A DNA stretch of 64,000 bases from Pontederia crassipes (Eukaryota > Streptophyta > Magnoliopsida > Commelinales > Pontederiaceae): the NCBI GenBank assembly GCA_030549335.1, contig JAUKPH010000023.1:3553501-3617500 (forward strand), in the 5' to 3' direction. Shown here piece by piece: positions 33,645 to 45,630 of this stretch. The notes under the pieces were generated by a model that was not told the DNA's origin, searched no databases, and worked only from the letters and a program-made list of their open reading frames with translations. The position numbers and the translations under genes were made by a program. Numbering within the stretch: position 1 is the first letter of the stretch; each line of letters opens with the position of its first letter.

Positions 33645-35960
33645 TGACGATCTCGATTTTTATAAAATAAATGAATAAATATTCATTTATAATACTAGAA
33701 AATCATTATTTAATATTCTAGAATTATTTAATTATGAAATTAATGGAAATTATGGGATAAGTTGGAAAGATAAGATGGAATTTGAATAGAGATAGAATAG
33801 TTATGGAGATAAATATATATTAATAAGTAAATTTGGATTTAATTAAATCTAAATAATTATGGGATGATTAATCAATTATGAATGGACAAGATTGATCCTA
33901 AAAGAGTCCAAGGCTCAATAGAGTTAAAAATCCTAGCCTGCGCTATAAATAAATATCAAAAGATGGCTGGAAACCCCCTTTTGGCCAAAATAGAATTCTG
34001 CCCACGAGCCTCTCTTTTCATCTAGTTTGCACGTGAACCGAGACATTCTAGAGAGCATGCGATCGTTGGTTTCGAAGCCGGCATATAGGAGAAAAACTTT
34101 CAAATGGTGATTGTGAGTTTCAGAACGTGGACAGAGAGAGTTCATCGGCCAAAGTTGGCGTCTGAACAACTCGCGCAGGCAGAGGAAATTCATTTGGTTT
34201 TTCAGCCAACTTTAGGTACATAGGGGAATCCCTATGTCGTCAGTTTTTCACGACATGGAACCCTATCATCTTCTCCTTTGTATCATGAATCCATTGATAT
34301 CATATGCATGGTTTGGGCATACATAGTTATGATGGTTGGAAAGTCGCGTCGGAACGCGTTTCTCCATCGGTGGCAGAACCCGGCTCGGGTTCTACTGTGT
34401 CCGGCCCGGATTTTATTGAATCCGGACTGAGTTGGATTCAAAACCAGATGAGGTTGTCTAACCCGGCCTGGGTTCTTATTGGCCGACCCGAGTTGTACTT
34501 TGGCGGGCCACGGGTTCGACGCTGTCATAATTGAGGGTGAACCGATCGACCCGGCCCGGGTTTGCTCTGATCGAGGTGAGATTGAGCGTTTCTAAACACA
34601 GCCCAGGTTCCACCCGATGTAGACCGAGTTTTGGGGACAAAAAACATAATTTTGGGTAATTTGTTATATATAATTGAATAGTTATTATGGTTAATGTTCA
34701 TGATCATCTATGACCATAATTGTTAACAGATCTGATCTCATCATGCTCTTCATATCTGACTTGAGATTATTAATCTTATTGTTCTACTTGATTGTGTGAT
34801 TAACCATAATATTGATCCAGTAGTTTTTCTCTAATTGGGTCCTTATTTAACCTAAATTAAATTATTAAAGATAAGTGTTTAAGATAAAATAAAAGATAGA
34901 AACTACTGGGTCTCCATATTCTCCGATTGTCTCTAAGATCCCTAGGTCATATTGATATTATTATGAATATTGTACGGGGCAGATAGTGTACCTAAAGGTA
35001 TGAGACGTCATCCTTTAGGGAAGTTATGGCTGTCCTGTGATAACTATGGTCCCTCATCATCATGAAGCTATTGTTAGCACTATTATTGGAGTGCGGCTTG
35101 TCGTGGTTTGATCCTCAACTAGCCTACGTGAAAGAGATATGGAGTTTTCCTTAATTGACTGAGCGCTCCTATTGAATTGAATAACTTCAAAGATTTAATT
35201 GAATAGAATGTAAATCGAATTAAATTGAATCGAATCAAATTGAATGGACATAAAAATGAATCAAATTGAATCATGGTCATTCAGATTTTGGCATTGATCG
35301 GCTTTGCCTTCGTCCATTGAATCGAATAAAAATTATTATTGGCCAATGATCATTGATATTTATAATCAAATTGAAATGGTTAAATTGTACAGTGCCATAG
35401 TGATCAGACATAATTGATAATTGATTATTGTTAAATGATATTAATCGATCTATTGACCCCCTTTCCTAATCATCTTTATTGATTTATGGCTATATTGTTT
35501 TATTGATTATTGAGCTCTCCTCATATTGTCTTATTGATACTATATTGTTTATTACTCCATATTGTCATTAATTTATCTAGCACTATTGATTATTGATTAT
35601 CGTTATGGTTATACCCTACGTACTGAGTATTTTTATACTAATGAGTTTTTCCTTGCATCTGGATTAATATAGGTGAGATGATAGAAGATGGTGGTGCAGA
35701 TGGTCAGGCTAAGTGACAGAGATGTTGCACATGGTGTAGGATCATGTCCTACTAGATTATTGATTAGTTTTTTTTCCGCATATTTAGCACGGTGAAGTCA
35801 TGGACATTTTCAGCTCCTTGATATTATGAATTTTTAGGTATTGTTATTATTAATTCCGCATTATATAGTTTATAATTCTGCAAAAAAATAATTTATATAG
35901 AATAGTGTAGCGCCTTCGGGATGATTCTGAGCACGTGAAAGTCACGTGTCAAACCTTACA
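33645..35960 (+). repeat. 3' LTR of the SFH-disrupting gypsy element
   Basis: About 2316 bp, starting TGACGATCTCG and ending near CCTTACA. Relative to the 5' LTR it has about 190 extra bases near 35570-35760, so either the 5' copy lost them or this copy gained them. The final bases (after CACGTG at 35948) differ from the 5' LTR end. Confidence 0.8.
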
Positions 35961-36238
35961 GCATCAATTTTTTCCTCCAGCTCGCCTAGCCTTTTAAGAA
36001 CAGATGAAAGAATATCCACTCCTGTATGGAGACGGCGAAGGAGGTCAAAATTCCTCCTTGGGTGTAGGATCAATGGCAAATTCGTTGTGGTAAGTATTAA
36101 AGATGGGAACATTGTTTGGGAGCTTCCTGGTCACATGACTAGATGCTGAATGGAATATTGCGTATACCGTCATGATAACTGCTGCAAATCCATGCAACTA
36201 TCTGAGCTTCAATTCCCTCGGGATGCCTACTTAAGACC
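35961..36238 (-). pseudogene. SFH exon, 5' half (nodulin region)
   Basis: The minus strand reads VIMTVYAIFHSASSHVTRKL near 36175-36115, then NEFA near 36085, a frameshift, and LSSVLKRLGELEEKIDA near 36015-35961. Hydrophobic segment, TRKLP and LSSVLKRLGELEEK are the features expected between the Sec14 lipid-binding domain and the C-terminal coiled coil of SFH proteins. An in-frame TAG upstream (about 36205) and the frameshift mark a pseudogene. The Sec14 domain itself is not in the window. Confidence 0.7.
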
Positions 36239-36911
36239 CCTATAAAAAATGCACACGCCATTAACAATGTTTGATTGTTATATACATGATTGTTAAGTTC
36301 GAGTTTCTACCTAAGTTTGTTTTAGGGGGTGGACTTGTATCGTAAATTTGATACGTAAATACGTAGAGTCTAGATACAATAGTAATTTAACCATTTTTAT
36401 TTTTAAAACCACTTTAAAATATATCAATAAATACATAAAAAATAAAATAACATGAATGATTAGGGAATAAAATGTCACAATTATAAACTTGCAAGAACAT
36501 CAAATGCAATCTATTTTAAATTTGTCAAGATAAAAAAAAATATAAATTCAATTGAAGTCTCATAAGTTAATATAATGAAATTAATAAATTTAGATACAAA
36601 TAGATAAATGTATAAAAATAGTATAGTTTAATTTTTTATTTAAAATAGTATTATTTTATTGCCATTATTATACTTTTATATATATATTAATTTATTATAC
36701 TATTTGATACAAATAAATAAATATACAAACATTAATATAGCCTAATTTTTTTGTCTAAAATAGTATTATTTTATTGTCGTTATTATTCTTTTTCTGTATG
36801 TTTAAATTTATTATATTGTTTTAAACAAATTTAGTATGATTATAAATAGTAATGAAAAAACATTTATATATAGTTTATATCGTAAACAAACAAATGAATA
36901 AAAAGCTTATT

Positions 36912-37065
36912 AAGATGGGAACATTATTTGGGAGCTTCCTGGTCACACCACTAGATGCTAAATGGAATATTGCGTATACCGTCATGATAACTGTTGTAAT
37001 CCATGCAACTATCTGACCTCGAATTCTCTCTACTTAAGTCAAAGAGTTGAAAGACCCCGTAAAAC
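36912..37065 (-). pseudogene. Second copy of the SFH nodulin-region exon segment
   Basis: Repeats the region around 36095-36240 (GGGAGCTTCCTGGTCACA, GCGTATACCGTCATGATAAC) with a few differences. It lies in the next tandem unit, showing that the exon fragment was amplified with the array. Too short and interrupted to be functional. Confidence 0.75.
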
Positions 37066-38274
37066 ATGCACATGCCATTAACAATGTTTGATTGTTATAT
37101 ACAAGATTGTCAAGTTCGAGTTTCTACTTAAGTTCGTTTTAGGGAGTGGACTCCTATCGTAAATCCGGTACGTAAATACGTAAAGTTCAAATACAATAGT
37201 AATTTAGCCATTTTATTTTTGAAACCACTTTAAAATATATAAATATATACATAAAAATTAAAATAACATGAATGATTAGAGAATAAAATTTCATAATTAT
37301 AAACTTGCAAGAACATCAAATGCAATCTATTTTAAAGTTGTCAAGATCCAAAAATATATACAAATTCAATTGAAGCCTCATTAGTTAATATAATGAAATT
37401 AATAAATTTAGATACAAATAGACAAATGCATAAAAATAGTATAGTATAAATTTTTTTATCTGAAATAGTACTATTTTATTGACATTGTTATACTTTTCTA
37501 TATGTTTTAATTTTATAATATTGATACAAATAAATAAATATACAAACATTAATATAATCTAATTTTTTTTGTCTAAAATAGTATTAATTTATTGTAGTTA
37601 TTATCTTTTTCTGTATATTTTAATTTATTATACTATTTTAAAAAAATTAAGTATGATTATAAATATTAATGAAAAAACATTTATGTATAGTTTACATGGT
37701 AAACGAACAAATGAATAAAAACTTGTTATATATAAGGCTGTCAAGTTCGAGTTTCTACCTAAGTTCGTTTTAGGGGGAGGACTCGTATCGTAAATTCGGT
37801 ACGTAAATACGTAGAGTTCAGATACAATAGTAATTTAACCATTTTTAGTTTTAAAACCAATTTAAAATATATAAATAAATACATAAAATTAAAATAACAT
37901 GAATGGTTAGAGAATAAAATTTCACAATTATAAACTTGCAAGAACATCAAATGCAATCTATTTTAAAGTTGTCAAGATCCAAAAATATATATAAATTCAA
38001 TTGAAACCTCATTAGTTAATACAATGAAATTAATAAATTTAGATACAAATAGATAAATGTATAAAATAGTATAGTTTAAATTTTTTATCTGAAATAGTAT
38101 TATTTTATTGCCATTATTATACTTTTCTATATAATTTAATTTATTATACTATTGATACAAATAAATAAATATACAAACATTAATATAATCTAATATTTTT
38201 GTCTAAAATAGTATTATTTTATTGCCGTTATTATCTTTTTATGTATATTTTAATTTATTATACTATCTTATTTT

Positions 38275-38511
38275 GGGGATTAATTTAGGGTCCAATCAGT
38301 TTGTAATTCCTATCATATGTTAAAGGGAGTTCATATATAAATTCCCTAGGTGTCCAGATAAAGATCCATCCTTGTAATCATCATTATTCTATAACAAAGA
38401 AAGCCGCCGCTTTCCGAAGACGTAACCCGATTTAAGGTGAACCTCGTAAATCTCCGTGTTCCTCTGTGTTTCGTGCGATCCCTCTCTCCATCTTTTCGTA
38501 ACATAGTCTAA
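38275..38511. mobile_element. Possible solo copia LTR fragment
   Basis: Composition changes abruptly to GC-balanced sequence with TTCTATAACAAAGAAA, CCTCGTAAATCTCCGTG and an end CTTTTCGTAACA, which resembles the 3' part of some plant copia LTRs. About 90 bp of the surrounding repeat (AATATTTTTGTCTAAAAT onward) occurs on both sides. Confidence 0.4.
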
Positions 38512-38770
38512 TATTTTTGTCTAAAATGGTATTATTTTATTGTCGTTATTATCGATTTCTGCATATTTTAATTTATTATACTCTTTTAAATGAATTAAGT
38601 ATGATTATAAATAGTAATGAAAAAAACATTTATGTATAATTACATGTTTAACAAACAAATGAATAAAAACCTTATTGTATACAAGATTGTCAAGTTCGAG
38701 TTTTTACCTAAGTTTATTTTAGGGGGTGAACTCGTATCATAAATTAGGTACGTTAATACTAATACTTTAG

Positions 38771-40380
38771 GTATCCTAATATATGTCTTAAATTCAGGTC
38801 AAATTGGGTTTAATCTTTTATTATTGAGTCATACAAATATTTGTGTAGCTATTAAATAATAATAATAATATGAATAAATTAATAAGAAAACCTCATCATA
38901 TACTTAGTGGTGTTTATGGGTCGGGTTTGACCCAACCCGACCTGATTTTGATTGTATCCGATCAACCCGTCGAGTGGTCGGGTGATCCAAGTAACATTAT
39001 TTTCTTTTTAAATTTTTTTGCTATTTTATATTACTTAATATAAAAATATTATATACTATTTATTTAAAAAGTATAAAATATTTTGTTAAACATTTAAATA
39101 TTATTTTGCACATTCAAAATATATTATTTTAATATTTTTATACAAAATATAAAATAAAATTTAAGATATATCTACGGTGAGATTATGGGAAGCTTCTGAA
39201 GAAAAAAAATTCCAAACAATATATATTCTCTTGAGATGATTTTGCAAGATGAAAATGTAATTTTGTGATTATTTCCATTTGTAATATTTATCTTATTATG
39301 TTTTTAGTTTTCCTTAAGCTATGTAGAAACTCCTCCATATAAAATGTGATGTATATATTTTGCCTCTATGTCTATAGTATTATTTGAAATCTTATTTTAT
39401 TATTTTATGTAATGAAAAATTTCAATGCTATAATAATATGGTCAAACTACGTGCAAAGTCAACTACGTAGTAAATGCACAATGAGGCATTATTTAAAATA
39501 AAAAATTTATTAACAATATTATCAATGATATTTCATCATTTTTATGAATATATATAGACAATAATGTGATTAACCATGCGCTTTGCATAATCTTACTTCT
39601 TTGTCAATAAAATATTTGAGGGAAATTCAATCAAATCGTTTTTCAAATATTTATGAGTAAAGCACAATGTAATTCAAATCATTGCAATGACTCCTCGGCC
39701 GAGCGAATCTAAGTCCACACCTCTTTAAATATTTTTCAGTCTTTACTTCACATTTTCTCAGTGTTGCTGAGTCCTTCTTTTGTTTTTCTTTTTTCTTTAT
39801 TATGTGAGACTTTCTTCATCTTTTATCTTTCTCACATAACATTAGCATCTTAACTTCCATTCAATGTTTTAAGACACATCTTAAGCAACACAAACATGAT
39901 AATAATAGTGAGACACTTTATTCCTAATATGCTTTACGAATACATACACTTTTTTTATGAGTGACTTATTTCTTGACAAACATATACATAAATACAAGAC
40001 TTTACTTCATGGGATTTGGTGCCCTTAGAGCACGTACATAAGGTATAGGACTTTACTTATCATCTTTACTTTATCTGTAATAATCCAAAATTTTGGGCCA
40101 AGGTATTTGATCATTTTGACCAAAGCTCTAATGTAAATGCTATATAAAGAACCCACAACCTTATTAATCCTCAAAAATCTAGCCGACAATTCCTCTTCTC
40201 TCTTTTTCTTTTGGACAATCTATCCATGAAACATAAATGTTTTAAACATTAGTAAGATATTTTACATCATTAAACATTCATTTATATAAAATACCTCATC
40301 AATCAATAACTACAAGCAGGTCTGTCACAAGCTCTCATTGTCGTTACACACACCCAAGCATAATAGGTCTTAAATGTAAT
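38771..40380. other. AT-rich region with no recognised gene
   Basis: Only low-complexity AT stretches and a short patch near 38925-38995 rich in GGGT and ACCC words. No reading frame or transposon domain. Confidence 0.4.
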
Positions 40381-40660
40381 GGGTTCACACTCTTAATGGG
40401 TCATAACCACCGGTAATGAGTCATAACCACCGATAATGAGTTATTACACCACCCTTTATAAAACCTCTTCACAACTAACTTTTAAATGTGTGTGAAACTC
40501 CTCGAAATGGGTCATAACTTGGTGTGAAATATGTAATGGGTCATGACTCACACCCTCTAATGGATTGTGACATTAGCTATAATGGGCCATTACATTTGTA
40601 ATGGGTGTGAAACTCGTAATGGGTCATAACAATATCATGGGTTTGAAACTCGGGGACAAA
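40381..40660. repeat. Short degenerate repeats of TAATGGGTCATAAC
   Basis: The word TAATGGGT or GTAATG(A/G)GTCATAAC recurs about eight times between 40377 and 40630 at irregular spacing, interleaved with GTGTGAAACTC. A decayed minisatellite or transposon subterminal repeats. Confidence 0.5.
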
Positions 40661-40846
40661 ATAGTTTCACACACAACTAATCTTTTTGTCTATTATGGTT
40701 GTGACGGCATGCAATGGTCGTGACACAATTTTCAAGAGTGTGATAGGAATAGTTTCCTGCTTCAGTCACGAGTGTGACCGAAACTATTTTTTCTGTGAAG
40801 ACCATTACCATACTGGTCATGCCCATTACGGAGGCCCAAGACCTAA

Positions 40847-41250
40847 CACTACAAGAAAACTACGAATTTGTGATGACATTTGTTTATGGACTAAAATTCT
40901 TCATAATTTTTTACGACGTTAGTGATAGTGAGGAAAATCCTTCCAAAATATTGACGATCAAAATGTCCATCGCTAGTACCATTGGTAAAATTCGTCGTTA
41001 ATTTATCGATAGTGGTCGCCTTTGATATGGTGCGATCCATTAGTAACAATATAATTTAAACATATGACTAGTATTTTAATATGACTGAGCCTTCGGGATT
41101 ATCGACGAATTGGAAACGATGACGTGATCCATCAGTGACTATATTTATAAGAAAAAAGTATAATATAATTTAAACATATGACTAATATGTTAATATCAAT
41201 GTTTTCAATGGGTTTATCCTTCAAAATTATATTATAATATCCATCCGTTC
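40847..41250 (+). mobile_element. CACTA (En/Spm) transposon terminus
   Basis: CACTACAAGAAAAC at 40847 is the canonical plant CACTA terminal sequence, preceded by TAA as a possible 3-bp target duplication. Downstream are subterminal-like words (CGACG, GTGATGAC, CATCGCTAGTACC, CCATTAGTAAC). No matching right end or transposase found, so it is a truncated end. The right limit is approximate. Confidence 0.6.
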
Positions 41251-41259
41251 ATTGTCACC

Positions 41260-42217
41260 GTATCCGAGATGCATCATTTCTTCATTTTGGCCACTATGTT
41301 TTTATCACTCTAGAAGGTCTCCTTTGATCGTTACCCATTATAATTTGGAGCCTAAATAACTAGGATTTTACTTCATTTAAATGTCGACATTTCTATGGGA
41401 GAGGAGTACATTCGACTCCACCTCAGGGACGTCATTGACTCAGCAACTTTGCACTGAAAATATCTTAGGTTGGATACTGATGATGGAGATTATGCTATTG
41501 ATGGAGAGCCAACGTTTATGGATACTCACGGCGTACCAAAGGTTTGATCTAGTCGTCAGTTCGCCTCTGAGGCATGCATCTTTTGAGCAGGGACTCCCAC
41601 ACTACGCCGCATCGACTTCACATGGAGCCTACGACTTTATTGTTCTTTCACAGCAGGTGGATACTATAGACTGTTGAGTGACTCATATCTTGTTGGCTCG
41701 CTATAGGCCTACTATGCATCACAATGATTCATTTCTTCCGTGGTTCATGATGATGATAGTCCCGATGAAATGTAGATGAGTTACTTCCCTCTTTGATGAT
41801 GCCAAAAGAGGAGGAAGTTTAGATGCTACTATGTGCTCCTAATAGTTGCTATGTTTGTTAGTTGCTAGTTGCTATGTGTTCACAATTTCTATTTTTGTAC
41901 TAGTGTCATCCAACTATAGTCGCATATGTTAGTGTTTGAACACATGATGGATGTGTTGTTTATAGATGCAATGTAATAACTTTTGTTTCATGATGGCTGT
42001 ACTTTAATATCTCATATTTATCTTGTGTCTATAGCTCTTAATGTCATATGTTTATATTTCTTCATATTATGACAGCATAAAGGCCACTTATTTAGGGGAG
42101 AAAATTTGAAATGTGCATAATGTAAGGGGAGCTTGTTTACTATTCATTCCCTATGCTTCCAATTTACTTTTTCTTCTATATCGTTCTATTAGTTTGTCAT
42201 CATAAAAATGGGGAGAT
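41260..42217 (+). mobile_element. Probable 3' interior of a SIRE/Maximus-like copia element
   Basis: Ends with TTTGTCATCATAAAAATGGG and GAGATTATTGAATC, very close to the polypurine context seen at the 3' end of SIRE/Maximus elements. An open frame at 41381-41677 is unrecognised and could be the decayed env-like or 3' region. No RT or integrase is present. Confidence 0.5.
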
Positions 42218-43461
42218 TATTGAATCTTATATTTTGATGATAACAAATTAAATTCGACATAAAAGTTACTAATATATACTTAAGTGATGACAATGCACGT
42301 GTAAGATTGACATGACTATATTTGTAGAATAAGTCGCAAAGTTAAAAGATTAAATAGAAAAAATTTGTACGATCGGATGGATATCGAGTAGAAATACACC
42401 GCGAAGACGACGGACGATAGACCGATTGTGGCATGGGTCGACCGACCAACAGAAGAACAAATTCCACACATGACGCGAAGATGTTTGATGGTTTGGTCGT
42501 GGCACTAGTCTACCGATCAACTCAAAAAATGAATTCAACAAATGTCACGACATGATGGTCAAAGAACCGGTCGAAGGATTCAAAGAACGAATTCAACAAA
42601 TGTTGTGACCATATCGGTAGAAGGACCGATCGACAGCCCATACAACATAGAAAATGCGCAACGATCATATTGACCGGTCTATAAATGTGGTCGACCAATC
42701 AGGGGTAGACCCGGGGCGTTTTGAGGGAGGCCTTGGCCCCCCTCAAAATTCTTATTTTCTGCATAGATTTATATAGAAAAATTGAAACAAAAATTAAAAT
42801 TATATCAATATTATATACATGTCCCCCTCCTAAATTTTGGGCTGGGTTCGCTCCTGCGACCAATCTTAGACTGAAGTAGTAACAACTAATTTTTAAGACA
42901 AAATTTATGAAAGACTTTTTGGAAGTAATCAACACATGAAGAAACTTATAAAAGGAGTACCAAGCCTGAAAAACAATTATCCAAGCAAGAGTTAACACTC
43001 CGGAGCTCTACCTAAGTTCAAAACACTTATTGAATCAAAAGTTTGCAAATCATTCCTTTCTCTTCCATATTTTAAAAGTGAGCATTAATTGTAAAAGAAG
43101 TGAGTCAGAGAGAATTCTTTAGTGAGATTTACTGAAGTTGAGAGCTTCTTGTAAGAAGAGGTGTGCTTTCCCTTTTGAACGGAGAAGAAGACGTGTGGTG
43201 TAATTGTTTTCTCCCTAAAAAAAAGAAAAAGCTAGTGAAACTCCGGTGGTCTCGAGGACGAGAAGTTGGAGCGGATGTAGACTAACGAGTTGGGCCAAAC
43301 CTCGTCAACATCGTGTTCTCTTCATTTGCTCCTTATCTCTTATTTGCTCTTTATCATTATTTGCTTATGATCGATTTTATCAACTTTCTGAAATTGATTT
43401 CACGATAGAATTTTTATACATCAATTCACTTCCTCTGGGTGTTTTTGGTCCTACAATTAAC
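42218..43461 (+). repeat. SIRE/Maximus-like copia 3' LTR
   Basis: Begins near TTGAATCTTATATTTTGATG and ends near GGTGTTTTTGGTCCTACAAT. The start and the U5-like stretch (AACTCCGGTGGTCTCGAG, CCTCGTCAACATCGTG) are typical of this group. It has repeated GGTCGACCGACCAA-like words near 42400-42700 and holds a hAT MITE at 42700. The element's 5' LTR is not in the window. Ends are approximate. Confidence 0.55.
42700..42856. mobile_element. hAT-type MITE with 8-bp target duplication
   Basis: 157 bp with imperfect terminal inverted repeats (CAGGGGTAGACCCGG at the left, CTGGGTTCGCTCCTG at the right). Flanked by perfect 8-bp direct repeats CGACCAAT at 42692-42699 and 42857-42864, the target length expected for hAT elements. 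No coding capacity. Confidence 0.9.
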
Positions 43462-44639
43462 ATAAATTTCCATGTGACGTTGTAAGATAAATCTTTGAAT
43501 ATGTACTTTTTTATGTAGACATTATGAAGAGCATAACTTGAGTTCTATGAGATTGCAATTTCTTAAAACACACTACATCATATTTGTAATGCTTGCATGT
43601 TATGTATATTATTTAACCTAATAGCTTATTTGTGTAAGTTTTTGCTATATTCCGTTATGTGTTTCATAGATATTTTGCATCTTATATGACAATTGATTCT
43701 TAAACTAATATGCAAAAAATTTATCCTTATCCTCTCCGATATTTTAGAATATACTCGAATATCTAGAATCATTTTCTCAAAAAAAAAAAAAGATTTAGAA
43801 TAAACGAATAATTTGAGGATGACTAAGTAGTGTTCATACTTCTAAGCTTTATCTTGCCCTTAGTGGTCTTCAAGTTCTTTTAGGCTAAAAAGTGAGACAA
43901 TGAAAAATATTCAATTTTATGATAACTTATTACAAATGCTAGAGCTCAGACTGCTAGGCCTTGACGATAGGGTCAAATAAATTTGATTATCTTGGTAAAT
44001 TTATAGTCTCCGCAGAAAAATCTTTCCTTTCCTTCATGACATTACTAATAGATAGAGTTTACCTTATATCTAATAAATATAAATGTATACATAATATTTT
44101 ATGAGTGAGAAAGATCTTATTACATAATATTTTATATATACACAATTAAAATTACAAGAACTTGAACCCCAATTTTCGTTGCCAAACATATTTATTCTTA
44201 TTGCCCTTTGAGACTTTGAATAGATTTTTGTAGTTATTTTTTATTATGACAGGATAGAGAAGTTCTATAACCAATCATAAAATTATGGATAACCTATTAT
44301 ATCCATAATTAGTAAATGACAGTATGTATAAATTATTATATTTTTATTATTTTTAACCATTATTGTAACTAGATTTTCAACGTGTGATACGATATTTTTT
44401 AATTAAATTATATATTAGAAAGGATAGAAAAATATTAAATAAATAAAATAAGATAGGATTTTATGTAGTATTTCTGTGATTCGAACTTATACAGAATAAT
44501 CCACGTATTTAAAAAATGAATAATTTTCAAAATTAAAAAATAATCTCAATAAATTTAAAGTAATAAAAATTCATACATATAGTTACAAAACCAAGATTCG
44601 TGTTCTTGGTGTTTTCTCTTCTTCCTCCCCCACAAAAAC
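43462..44639. other. AT-rich region with no recognised gene
   Basis: No domain, RNA or clear repeat. Its right end leads into the GC-rich leader of array B. Confidence 0.4.
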
Positions 44640-45115
44640 CTCCGCCCAAACCCTCTCCGACCGCCGCAGCCGGCCGTCGCTTCCGCCTTCGCCTCCGCCT
44701 CCACCTCCAGCCTCCTCCTTTCTATTGCCTGTCCTCTCCTCAGTAGCCTGGACTCTGGTTCCGTCTCTCGCCACCATTTCCCCTAGCCGTTGGCCGACCG
44801 CCGCATCCGAGTCCAGGCCATCGGAGGCAGGTTTCAAGGGGTCGACGAGACCTTCCAGCGTCAAAGCGCGACGGCCGCGGCGCGGCCCGACGGCAGGTTT
44901 CGAGGGGCCGACGAGGGGACCGGCAGGTGAGGGCGACATCAGGCCCCTTGAATCTCGCCACCATTTCTCCTGGCCGTCGGCCGAGCGCCGCGGCACTTTG
45001 GCGCTCGAAGGTTCTGGACGACGCCCTCGAACCCCTCGAAACCTGCCGCAGGTGGCCAGGACTCGTTGGCCGACCCGTCGCGCTTAGGCGCTTGAAGGTT
45101 CTGGATGTCGCCCTC
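44640..45115 (+). other. GC-rich leader of array B (duplicate of 1-475)
   Basis: Nearly identical to 18-475, with the same internal repeats and open frames. It also shows about 40 bases of further upstream CT-rich sequence (CTCTTCTTCCTCCCCC). It marks the 5' side of the second array and supports a block duplication of a gene-like unit. Confidence 0.6.
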
Positions 45116-45630
45116 ACCTTTCTTCATGTTGTTCCTGTTCTAACGTTATGCCTTTTTTCCCTATTCCTAATTCGTTTTGTGTGTTCTTTTCTTTTCTTTT
45201 TTTGAAGACTGTTCTTTTCCATTTTGTTGCGGTTGTTGGAGCTCATTGATGAAAACGGTTAGTTTAGCTTTGTGATTTTGTTCCTTTTCTAGATCTTCAT
45301 TTCTTGCAGGACTTAAAAATGATCCGAGTGTTTCTTTTTTCTAATGAACAGGATCGATGATTAAGAAAATTGAGTAATCATCTGCTATCAGTTCTGGTTC
45401 AGATTCCATGTTATGTCCCAAAGAACTACATACAACCTATTTCCATCATATGCTGCAATGACCTTTGGGATCAAATTCTCAATTAATTCACAGGAAAAAC
45501 TTATAATTTTTCAAATTTGATGTTCCTTTTGACATATCATTGGTTCCTGAGCAAGGGAGCATATCAAAAAGCAGGCACGAAATCATTTATTTGATTCTGT
45601 TGATAGATCTTCTTCATGAAATATCATAAA
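45116..45630 (+). other. AT-rich leader segment of array B
   Basis: Counterpart of 476-979, nearly identical, with intron-like character and no continuous frame. Confidence 0.45.

Larger units (their letters stand above)
27912..35960 (+). mobile_element. Ty3/gypsy element with LTRs over 2 kb, inserted in an SFH exon
   Basis: Two direct LTRs (27912-30065 and 33645-35960) flank a 3.6-kb interior with primer-binding site, protease-RT linker, RT, RNase H and partial integrase on the plus strand. Gag is essentially absent and integrase is internally deleted, so it is non-autonomous. The long LTRs starting TG(T/A)CGAT resemble those of Tekay/Del chromoviruses, but no chromodomain is seen and the clade is an inference. 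The usual 5-bp target duplication is not intact. Confidence 0.85.
36240..38770. repeat. AT-rich tandem repeat array carrying an SFH exon duplicate
   Basis: Units share AGTTCGAGTTTCTACCTAAG and TTTTAGGGGGTGGAC followed by a GTACGTAAATACGTA-like stretch, starting near 36296, 37110, 37745 and 38693 (last partial). Each continues with AT-rich blocks containing AAAATAGTATTATTTTATTG. Spacings are about 813, 630 and 950 bp, the last enlarged by an insert at 38275-38511. Confidence 0.75.
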
